From positions 16,938,579-17,002,578 of the forward strand of contig NW_024737042.1 of NCBI RefSeq assembly GCF_018991925.1: DNA of 64,000 nucleotides, read 5' to 3'. The DNA is from Homarus americanus (Eukaryota > Arthropoda > Malacostraca > Decapoda > Nephropidae). The position numbers and the translations under genes were made by a program. The notes under the pieces were generated by a model, which was given only the letters and a program-made list of their open reading frames with translations, was not told the DNA's origin and ran no database searches. Each line of letters begins with the position of its first letter. Positions within the stretch are counted from its first letter, which is position 1. Shown one piece after another: positions 55,398-64,000 of this stretch.

Positions 55398-57508
55398 CCT
55401 CAGCAGCCACCTCTTGGACCGTTCTTGGAGCTCACAGAGATCCTTCTGCAGCTCTCCACAGTCCGCTTGGTTCTCGATTTCCCGAAATAACTTGGTGTCA
55501 TCGGCAAACATTTGTATGGAGGAGTGTACAACGTCAGGCATGTCATTTATGAAACAAACAAACAACAGTGGGCCCAATACACCACACTGTGGTACCCCGC
55601 TTGTGACAGGTACAGATTATGATTTCGTGCCATTAATCACCACATACTGCTTGCGGTCATGTAGAAAGTCTTCTATCCACGCTAGGACAATTCCCCAAAT
55701 TCCGTACCCTTCTAGTTTGATTTTCAGCCTTTCGTGGGGTACACTGTCGAAAGCCTTGACAAAATCTAGGTATATATTGTCGATATTACCATCCCGTTCC
55801 AGACTGTGGGTCCAAAAATCCAATGCCTTGGGTAATTGTGTTAAGCAGGAGCGCCCTGGCATAAAACCGTGTTGGCAATCCTTTACAAGGTTGTTTCGTA
55901 ATAAATGTTCCATCGCGGTATCTCTGATAATACTCTCAAATATTCTTCATATTATGCTGGTCAGGCTCACCGGTCTATAGTTGTTCGCGGTGTGACGATC
56001 GCCCTTCTTGAAGATGGGACTCACAGAAGCCACTTTCCAATCACTGGGTACCTTTTGTTCATCCAGGCATTTACAAAACAGGATCTTCAGGGCTCGACAA
56101 GCTCGTTGCACAACTCTCTTAGCACCCTGGGATGCACTATGCCAGGGCCGGGACTCTTATGGACCTTTAGCGTTGACAGTTTATATCTAATACCCTCTTC
56201 TGTGAACACAATGTGGTTCAGTGCTGTGTCGAACCGTCTGTCCTCAACCGCAGGAAGGTTAATCGTATCCTCTCTTGTGAACACCGAGGAAAAGAAGCTA
56301 TTGGATGCCTCAACTTTATCCTGGTCAGAATCTGCGTAACTACCATCTTCAAACCTCAGGTCTGATACTCCTACTCGCGTTTTTAATTTCGACTTTGCAT
56401 AGTGGTAAAACGCCTTTGGGTTTGACATGACCTTGCCTGCTACCAGCCTCTGGAACTCATTTTCAGCCCTTCTACACTCTGCCTTTACTTGGTTTCTGGT
56501 TCTTGCATACATCCTCCTGTCCTGCTCATCGTTTGACCCAACCCACGTCTTGAATTTCTGGGTTTTCTTCTTAACTTTGTCGACCGCCGCATGGTTCTTG
56601 TGTAGGGATCCCTTCGTATTCCTAGCGGAACTGGGTTTGGTCTTGGGTATATATTTATCGAAAAATGGGTCAATTTACTAGTTACTTTACTAGTTATGAT
56701 ATTCCGCGTAGTGTCTACGTTCTTTTGCCTTAATGAGTCAGGCCATTGGATACCCCTCATCTCTTCCCTCATCCCGTTATAATTTCCCTTGTAATATTTG
56801 CACCTTGGCCTGGCCTTAACTAGGTAACAGTTAAATCTGAATGACAACACTATATGGTGACTGGGGCAAGGTGTTCCAGTTTGGAAACCATACCCTCCTC
56901 GTTTGTTATGATGAGGTCTAGTGGCTTCGGTGTTTGCTGCCCTCTGTAATGTGTCGGGTCTCTAACATATTGGAACAGAAAATTATCTCTCAGAGTTTCT
57001 ACAAAAAGAGTAGTAGGGTTATTCACGTCATTTGGGGTTAATTCGTTTCTTCAGTCGATGTCGCCATAGTTAAAGTCCCCCATAATAAGGAGGTGGCTAG
57101 GGCTGAGCATCACTGCATTGTCTATTAAGGCTCTTAAGTTCCTTTGATTTGGATACACCCGCCAATAAGTAAGTCCCCTCCCTTTAATTTATTTTTACAC
57201 CACATGGACTCTTCAAAAACAACCTCTCCCTGTACCCTCGCCTGGCTGGCTCTAAGTTCTTGCCTAGCATAAATAACCACACCCCTCTTGCAAGTTTCTT
57301 GAGAAAGGTTCGTAAATGAGTCATATCCAGCAATACTGAACTCACATTCCTCTGGGTCGATTCTCCTGTTCTTGTACAGCAGGTCTACAACTCCTGCAAT
57401 ATCGGGTCGGTGCACTTTCAGTAATGTTTCAAACTCCTCTCTCTTATCAAGGAACGTGTCAGTTTTAGTACATGACATTCAAGCCAGAATTTGTTATCGG
57501 TAACGTCT
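55398..57508 (-). pseudogene. LINE copy B': endonuclease and reverse transcriptase, broken
   Basis: This is the same family as 48924-50197 in opposite orientation, extending farther into RT. Endonuclease (57134-57478): CTKTDTFLDKREEFETLLKV, RGVVIYARQELRASQ. Linker (56485-56850): SFRFNCYLVKARPRCKYYKG. RT: KVHKSPGPGIVHPRVLREL (about 56110), CQHGFMPGRSCLTQLPKAL, YLDFVKAFDSVPHERLKIKL (motif A, about 55750), GPLLFVCFINDMPDV (motif B) and FADDTKLF (motif C, about 55500). It stops after ERSKRWLL at 55398. Several frameshifts separate these blocks. In this copy the family's LSTLK...SPGPDGI-type motif has lost the Asp (SPGPGIV). The first ~110 bp of the element lie beyond an insertion, at 59422-59531. 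Confidence 0.78.
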
Positions 57509-59421
57509 CTGTGTACTGCGCACATCATAGTCATTCCTAAAAATCCCTCTAATTCATATTACGCTACATAACATTCAAATCCACCGCGCTTGTAGAACCT
57601 CAGAAAACGGGAAACATTGATAAGGAATAACTCATCTACTCAATGTTACTAGACCATGTGTTGTATTGTACCCAGGTACGGTTATATAATATTAATTGTA
57701 TGTATTCATAGCATTAAGGAGAACTCAAGGTATCTATAAGATGATTGGGAAAGTCCAGTTGATCCGGACTAGTGTACTTTAGGACTAAGTGTAGATCGGG
57801 GTTTAAAGGTCATACTATTTACGTCTGTTAACGTTTAGCGAACATAACTGCCTCAGATATCATATGAAAATACACAAGAACAATGATTGGGAAAAAGGAT
57901 AAGTGTATCAGAACTATGTGAGGTGTTGGAAGTGACTCAGAAACTATACTTGTAAGGAAATATCTTGTATGCATCGGTGTGAACTTAATACACCTCGTAT
58001 CCTCGGGTGGCGTATACCCACGACATGTACAGTGATCAGAGAATCTTATGTCTGTGTTCAAGTAGTGCAATGTGTGAGGGGAGGATCCCTAATTACAGTT
58101 TTAAGTGAAGTGTATATACCCACGCTATGAACATTCGGCTTTTGTTTCAGGGTAGCGTCCTTTGTGCCCGGATTACAGGTGTGAGTTGTTGATATAGCCC
58201 AGTTAATTTCCCAGGAACTGTCAAACTCGAACCGTATTCTAGTATGTAAGTTAGGATTAAAATATGCATTTATAAGACATGAGGTTACAATATACAGGAA
58301 AGTGTTCCTGTGAGAACCATAAGAAATCAAAGTGAAAATTAAAGATTGGAAACTGTAGGCCTATGTCGGTGAGAGGAGCGTGGGGCATTGGCCTTCAGAC
58401 GTGCCTGCTCCTTTGTCAACACAGGTCAGTGAACTTCATCGGGCTATATTCAGCCCTAAAACAAGACTTATAGCAGTTATAATACCTTAAAACTTTGCCT
58501 GATGTATAAAGTGAAATAGTAATGTTAGGGTGTGTGATAACGGCCCATCAGGCATTATTTCTCAGACGTGCCTGCTCCTTTGCCAACACATGTCCCCAGC
58601 GCTCTCTGAACTCACCAGCACGGCGGCCATTACCCCCGTGAGCGTCCCACCATGTGAGATGACTACTCCCAGCTATGCTACTCCACTGTGAACCTGTGGA
58701 TTCCTGGCATACCACCACACATGAGTAGGAATGCATAATGAAATGCTTGAGAAACTCCGCGGTCGTCACTTGGAGCGACCTATAGTACCAGGCGTAGAAA
58801 CAGTACTGGTATGTCTCTTGGTGTAGCCCTCGTCTCTACCCACCGAGGGCGGTGTGCGAACGAGGTGCCTGATATGTGTACCTAGAAATTACAAGGAGTC
58901 CCATACTTGCAGGTGTGGAGTGTAACAGGTGTGTTGGGATGGTGCTACAGGGAGGTGAGATGGTGCTACTATGTATGATAACCTGAGGTGCTATATTCCA
59001 TACAGGTGAAGCAGTCCGACGTGTTGAGTGTTATTGTAAGAAGGAATGACTGAGGTAAGGAGGTCACTGATTGCTATGCAATAAGTATGTGGATGACACG
59101 CAATTAATGTAAGACGTCTGTTGCCGAGCAGGGTAAGCAACATCATCGTTGTTCTTCTGAGGAAGGCCAACTCATTTGTATTTTAACGGAATGCAGTATG
59201 TTTTATAAGGAATAAATTAGTTAAGACATGTTATGGTTTCACCCTTCTTTCCCCTTATCGATCTGGTCAATGAAAAACCTAACCCAATGCCTAGTCCACT
59301 CTGCCCGCTACCTAACGAGCTACATACTGCCCAGAGGGGGTCTGGTGGCAGCAACCTTTAAAATTAAGACTATAGTTAAGTTATTCCCCTTAGAATTAGT
59401 GACCCCAGAATCTGGCAGTAT
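57509..59421 (-). mobile_element. ~1.9-kb dispersed non-coding element, copy B, inserted in LINE B'
   Basis: This is the inverse of 44955-46848. It sits between the LINE's 5' piece (59422-59531) and the rest of the LINE (up to 57508), at the point that reads GGAGTAGAGATGTTACCG in the uninterrupted sister LINE (about 49023-49040). Around the junctions AGAT and AGAG may be a degraded 4-bp target duplication. On the plus strand it contains GTGTATATACCCACGC, similar to the TATA region of the LTR at 50198. Confidence 0.65.
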
Positions 59422-59531
59422 ATCTACTCCAAGTAGTCACTCCGGCCCCCCCTCCATTCTCAGAAGCTGCAGCATTTGCTAAGTACACTGTATTTTGCAG
59501 GGTGTGGTTAGAAATGCCATTGTTTACACGG
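59422..59531 (-). mobile_element. 5' piece of LINE copy B'
   Basis: Its reverse complement matches 48924-49030 (CACCCTGCAAAATACAGT, AGCAAATGCTGCAGCTTCTG). It is separated from the rest of the LINE by copy B of the 1.9-kb element. Confidence 0.7.
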
Positions 59532-59650
59532 CGTAATATGAATTAAAGAGATATAAAGGATGACAATGGTGTGCGCAGTACACGGTGTAAGAGGTATAAG
59601 AGGAGTGTGGTGTATCTTTTAAGAGATACACCAAGTAATGGTGGGCGTCC
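59532..59650 (+). repeat. End fragment of the 1.9-kb element plus a hairpin repeat
   Basis: CGTAATATGAATTAAA...GCGCAGTAC at 59532-59578 matches the right end of copy A in direct orientation. The next ~75 bp (CACGGTGTAAGAGGTATAAGAG, then a TGTATCT/AGATACA hairpin at 59609-59632) recur at 63497-63570. Confidence 0.55.
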
Positions 59651-60139
59651 GTTTTCTCATTACTTCAGGATGCCTGAGTCCTCCGTTTTCTCTAGCTTAG
59701 GTGCCGTCCATTTTCTCTGACTTCCTGAAACCAACCGCTATATAAAGTAAATTTGAATGTGAGAGAGAACACCATTGTTTTGAGTCAACTTAGATATGTC
59801 TGATTACAGTTAAGGCATTCAAGATCCTTTGTGAGTGATGTTGAAGGCTTCAACTGTCTTTATTGTTAGTAACACTGGTTAAGTAAGTGAGTGTCGAGTC
59901 TGCCAATATGAATGGCATCCCGTGATATCGTCCTTGGGGATAGCCATGAATTTCCAATTGCTACTGAAGTTAGATTATTTTGATGCCCAAACCTCAGAGA
60001 ATCTGATATTTGTAGTTTGATTATTGTCAGTTGTCTATTTAAGAAAGTAGTTAATCTCCTGATAAGAATATGTCACACTCTTATCTCCAAGATCTCAACG
60101 TATACCCATGGAGGGTCCTTGTCTAGAAATCCTGCTTAT

Positions 60140-60554
60140 GTTGTGAGAATGACGTCAACAGTGTGTGTATTTGACGTCCATTTCACTTTTTCCTGGCAAG
60201 CTCAATCTCCGATTAGATTATAAATATAGAAGTAAGAATTCACCTGACCCATGGCGTTGATTTTCATAGTTATATGTACAGCAACTGAGTTGAATGCAAT
60301 TTCTGTCATTGCGTGATTAGCCTTTCTGGCATGTGTAGCGCATAGGCCTGAGTTGCCAGTTAGACGTTTATAAACTCGTGCACGAGGAGCAGCGTCACAT
60401 CTCTGATGCTGTTTCATCATATTTCAGGTATGTGTATGTTCTCACGCCCGCCATATTAAGTCAGTTTAACTTAGTGAATTTTGTGAATATCAGTGTTCAT
60501 GTTGTAACAGTGAAATTATCATTTACCCAGTGAAAGAATTAATGTAACGTAAAT
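60140..60554 (+). mobile_element. Second LTR family, left part
   Basis: TTTCACTTTTTCCTGGCAAGC, then TCAATCTCCGATTAGA, parallels the LTR at 50198 (TTCCACTTTCTCCTGGGAAGC, TCAATCTTGAATTAG). The CRE palindrome TGACGTCA at 60150-60157 and a second half-site TTGACGTCC about 20 bp on look like an enhancer. TTTATAAA at about 60368-60375 is a TATA box. A splice-donor-like CAG|GTATGTGT lies at 60425-60432. The 5' boundary is not resolved. 59651-60139 shows nothing I can name. Confidence 0.55.
60346..60554 (+). repeat. 209-bp direct duplication, left copy
   Basis: It aligns to 61263-61471 without gaps and with seven substitutions (3.3%). The two copies bracket a 708-bp LINE fragment. Confidence 0.88.
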
Positions 60555-61104
60555 GACATTCCTATGGATACCTAGTCATGTCGGTATCTTGGGGAATGAG
60601 GCAGCAGATGACCTTGCCAAGACTGGCTGCAACAAGGCCACACCTGACTACGTTGTTCCTCGAACACTCTTACAGATTAGGACCCAAATTCGCCGCAAAC
60701 AGAGAGAAGCTCGGGAAGCAGCCATCCCCCTGGACTCCCCGCCCACCTGGTACTATGTCCTCCGTAAACTTCCTGACCTCTCGTACGTCTACGGGAAGGG
60801 GTCGCAGAAAGGGGACGTGATTGCTGCCCGTATCATCATTGGATATGACTTTGCTTGGGAGATTGGTATCCCCGCATCCTCTGAGCAACGCTCTTGTGCG
60901 TTATGCAGAAGACCCGACAGCAGCACCCTTATTCACTACCTCCTAAGATGTCCCCACACACAACGCTTCCGTGACGCCTGCTGGACCACCACTCCACGAC
61001 CCCCTGACGGAGAAACGATGATCCTCCCCATACTGGCCAGATATTTTATAAATAATTATATTGATTATGTGTTAAAGGAATATCCTTCCTTCCTTAGGCT
61101 TTAG
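60553..61104 (+). pseudogene. LINE RNase H-zinc-knuckle C-terminal fragment
   Basis: The frame of 183 codons is open. It starts inside the RNase H domain (FLWIPSHVGILGNEAADDLAK, the last catalytic Asp region, residues 3-23). It continues with an Arg-rich helix, WYYVLRKLPDLSYVYGKGSQ, DVIAARIIIGYD and the tail knuckle CALCRRPDSSTLIHYLLRC, and ends YPSFLRL. The ATG straddles the junction between the duplicated LTR sequence and the LINE, so it is fortuitous. Known relatives (Jockey/I-type) carry endonuclease, RT and full RNase H upstream, and all are missing here by 5' truncation. The protein tail is distinct from those at 26.2 and 39.9 kb, so at least three RNase H-LINE subfamilies are present. 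Confidence 0.82.
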
Positions 61105-61262
61105 TAAGCCCCTTTATAATATTTATACTGTATATACTTTTCACACTTGCCAGATGCTTCTGGTGTTATTGTACAGGGGTACCTAGTGACAGCACTAGGA
61201 TCCCGCTTCCTCTATCAAGGAATAAACAATTGAAATTGAAATTGAAATTGAATTGAAATATC
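60555..61262 (+). mobile_element. 5'-truncated LINE inserted in the second LTR
   Basis: The insert is 708 bp with the coding fragment above, then a 3' UTR with AATAAA at about 61223 and a tail of tandem TTGAAA units (61232-61258). It is flanked by the 209-bp direct duplication. Confidence 0.78.
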
Positions 61263-61471
61263 GCCTGAGTTGCCAGTTAGCCGTTTATAAACTTGTGCAC
61301 GAGGAGCAGCGTCACATCTCTGACGCTGTTCCATCATATCTCAGGTATGTGTATGTTCTCACGCCCGCCATATTAAGTCAGTTTAACTTCGTGAATTTTC
61401 TGAATATCAGTGTTCATGTTGTAACAGTGAAATTATCATTTACCCAGTGAAAGAATTAATGTAACGTAAAT
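61263..61471 (+). repeat. 209-bp direct duplication, right copy
   Basis: This is the partner of 60346-60554. It repeats the TATA box (TTTATAAA) and the CAG|GTATGT donor-like site at 61342-61350, then leads into the rest of the LTR. Confidence 0.88.
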
Positions 61472-63893
61472 ATCGCCTGTCGTTGCCAGACGAAAGATTG
61501 TTTTATCTGTGGTATGATATCGAACTATCTCACTTGTTAACACTTGCCTGAACGATTGCAGGTTAGTCGCTGGTACCTTTGATGCAGCTGAGTGAGATAT
61601 CAGGTAATCTCACGGCATGTCACCTTTGATACAGTCGTAGATTGGTTGATAGTTGAAATCGTTGTACTTGTAATTATCTTAGCTTGTAAGTTAAACAAGA
61701 CACACAGGTACTGTTCTCTTCACTCGTTGTTCCTTGGTTTAATGTAAACACAAGTGGTGATTGTCTAGTTATATTGGGTAGTCATGTCTGTACAATTATT
61801 TGGTATTGACAGACTATTGAGCATTAGCTATTAGCTTGTAATTAGCTGATCTAATTAGAGAGAGGTACAGCCTGGAGAGCTGGTCTCACGACACGACTTT
61901 AGGGTATCATGTTGGGCTGTGTACTGGGGGAACTGGGCTGTACTCTCTTGAGTCTGGTGCCTGGTGGTTGGAGAGTAACCCACACTTCAACACAGACATT
62001 ATCTAAGCAGCCTACCAACACACTGAGGGTTGAGTCTGTAGATTTATGGGCTGTATACCCGAGAAGGTGTGAAAGAACAAATGTTTATGGGCTGTCCACC
62101 CTAGGAATGTGACAGAACAAATGCTTATGAAGCTGTATGCTCAATAGTCTGGGTGATAGAATGTATATAATGAATATATGTCCTTAGCCCATATTTATAT
62201 AATATTAATGCGGCAGAGGCTAATACAAGATTGTTTGTGATTGATTTATTTTTGACATCTCTGACGCTGTTCCATCATATCTCAGGCATAGTGTGTGTGT
62301 TAGCTGAATACCCGACAGTCACCGGGGAACCGGTAACTGCATACCAGCTGGCTGTCTTGCAGGATGTCGTTAATTCGGCATGATTAGATTGTGTGAGTCT
62401 GCACCCTGGGAATTAGATCCGAACTCACTTGCAGTGTGTCGAACTGCAGCCGACTCTAACAGCGCTCTTCGTTTGTTGTGGTGACACCAGTGTTACACCC
62501 TGGGGCATTCCTTACAGTTATATGGGCCAAAGTATTATCGTTGTATATGATTGGGGATAATTAGCAGAAATATAGTTATCCCATGTTGAGTAGTGAACCC
62601 ATAAATATTGATAGTACCAGTAATAACGTGTTGTGAGTACATTATTCATATGTACTACCAATTGAGGGAAAAGTGCCATGTTGTTCATTCCAAAATAACA
62701 TGATGTTATAAATAATATGTTAATTTGGGATATTGTCAAGTGTGTCATATAACCATCTGTAATGACAATGAAGTAATACAATGATTGTTTAACGTTGTAG
62801 CCAAGAATTGAAGATCTACTTTGCTACTTGTCCAAGAAATAATATAACAGTTGTTTAATGATGTAATAAGTAATTGAAGATCTATATTATGAATTGTAAA
62901 GTAAGACCTAAGGGGTCCAGTCTTGTCTGAGTGCACTTATTTAACATCTTGTTCACTCCTTGTGTTAATAAATACTGAATTAGTAAACTACGAGTATCAC
63001 CGCTCTATTCCTTCTACCCGTTGGTTCTCAGAAAATAACTATTGTAACTCACGTGCCCAGAAGCTCGCTAGCGTACAACCTAACAGTTCAATGAGATGTG
63101 TTATATTCTAATAAAAGTCTGGGTGGTGGCAGGCTACCGTGGTAAGTATAATAAGTGTTATAGTAAGAATTGCATGGTTTCCCAGATTAATCCATGGTAT
63201 AGCATATATCTAAAGCAGGATATAATTGAGAGAAAGTAAGGACATAAAATTCAGAAAATACAACAATATATATGACAAGGAATAAAGTATAGAAAAGAAT
63301 ATTGACTTAGAAAATATAAGCAAAGAAATATAAGATAGATACTTATAGAGAGAAAGACTTAGAATATACAATTATTAATATATATATATGTACACAAGAC
63401 AAAATTAATAGAAAATATAGATATGAATTAAGTATATAAGTATTGAAGAAAAAATAAAGAGAATGAATCGGAAATATGAAAAAAGAGCCCCTTACACGCA
63501 GTACACGGTGTATGAGGTATAAGAGAGTGTGGTGTCTCGTTTAAAAGATACACCAAGTGATGGTGAATGCGAGAGATGTACTGTACCTTGTTGAGAAGCG
63601 CATGAGTGTTACTCATGGTAGTAGTGTCTACTGGGAGTAGTCAGAAGTCTAGCATTTTTGTATTAAACTATTTTCTATTGTATGTTAGGGGTATTATTTT
63701 CCTACAGTTACCACCTTTATTCTCTTCCCATATCTTGGTACCATTATTACAGTTCCACGTGTCTTACCCTCGAGTCATGCTACCACAGGTCAGAAGTCAG
63801 AGAGTACAGTAATTGTTTAAGTAGTGGGACAGAGAAAGTAAAGTAAAGTAAATTATTATAGGAAGTAGATCCCCTTTCTTCTCCCGCCCTACA
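61472..63893 (+). mobile_element. Second LTR family, right part
   Basis: A further copy of the exon-like segment (CATCTCTGACGCTGTTCCAT, then CATATCTCAG) ends at 62285. At 62550-62640 GGGGATAATTAGC and TTATCCCATGTTGAGTAGTG match the first LTR near 51055-51100. At 63690-63800 CTACCACAG and CCTCGAGTCATG match 51565-51600. It ends CCGCCCTACA. No primer-binding site follows, so the LTR is solo or its internal region is deleted. AT-rich sequence at 63200-63470 is low in information. Confidence 0.55.
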
Positions 63894-63909
63894 CCATACC
63901 CACACCTAA

Positions 63910-64000
63910 CCATATAAAGGGGGCGGAAATCGCCGTCACCATTCATAAAGGGGGCGGAAATCGCCGTCACCATTCATAAAGGGGGCGGAAATCGCCGTCA
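63910..64000. repeat. 31-bp tandem repeat, at least three units, continuing beyond the window
   Basis: The unit is CCATTCATAAAGGGGGCGGA plus AATCGCCGTCA. The first copy is two bases shorter. Each unit contains the hairpin GGCG-GAAAT-CGCC. The array starts 16 bp after the LTR end. Confidence 0.92.

Overview
The window looks like nuclear DNA of an arthropod, most probably a decapod crustacean. It has no bacterial-style operons. It carries long tri- and dinucleotide arrays, many minisatellites, TTAGG/AACCT-type tracts (the arthropod telomere motif) and broken retrotransposons of CR1-like, Jockey/I-like (RNase H-bearing), 'craniofacial-development-protein-2-like' and Ty3/gypsy-like types. Ordinary gene content is minimal. 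The assignment to decapods is inference from repeat style, because no species-diagnostic gene is present.

The one credible host gene fragment is a first coding exon on the minus strand at 18521-19124. It encodes a signal peptide and the start of a TGF-beta superfamily prodomain (activin/inhibin/myostatin group), ends in a consensus splice donor, and has CCAAT and TATA-like elements upstream. The rest of that gene would run toward lower coordinates. Positions 1-18.5 kb are therefore probably intronic or beyond, and no mature-ligand exon is visible there.

Layout. 0.27-2.7 kb: two 5'-truncated CR1-like LINEs in opposite orientation and a TAC/TAA microsatellite. 4.4-7.4 kb: a frameshifted LINE with endonuclease, reverse transcriptase (RT) and a terminal zinc finger. 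7.4-9.8 kb: 2.4 kb of G-rich, C-poor minisatellite. 9.97-10.93 kb: an intact transposon-type ORF resembling a zinc-finger plus restriction-like-endonuclease module. 11.8-13.8 kb: minisatellites. 13.8-17.0 kb: a nearly complete CR1-like element. 17.4-18.5 kb: minisatellites in the TGF-beta intron. 19.6-25.5 kb: microsatellites, retroposon 3' ends and small inverted-repeat elements. 25.6-27.2 kb: a solo LTR with its own 4-bp target duplication, split by a LINE 3' end with a 10-bp duplication. 27.6-27.9 kb: a near-perfect 296-bp foldback element. 28.0-29.7 kb: a second zinc-finger-family LINE copy. 31.6-36.1 kb: retroposon ends, a small inverted-repeat element, a tRNA-Val-like SINE and a Tc1-like transposase scrap. 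37.05-39.90 kb: a LINE with RT and RNase H broken by a single in-frame stop. 40-42.7 kb: tandem repeats.

42.7-64 kb is a nested graveyard. It holds an ORF1-like fragment running into a CAG minisatellite and an assembly gap. It has two copies of a ~1.9-kb element in opposite orientation and two copies of one LINE in opposite orientation. There is a short gypsy-like element with a tRNA-Trp-type primer site. There is also a larger LTR element with a tRNA-Leu-type primer site, a polypurine tract and almost no coding capacity. A related LTR follows, split by a LINE fragment bordered by a 209-bp direct duplication. Two related LTR families share an unusual duplicated splice-site-like module. The window ends in a 31-bp tandem repeat.
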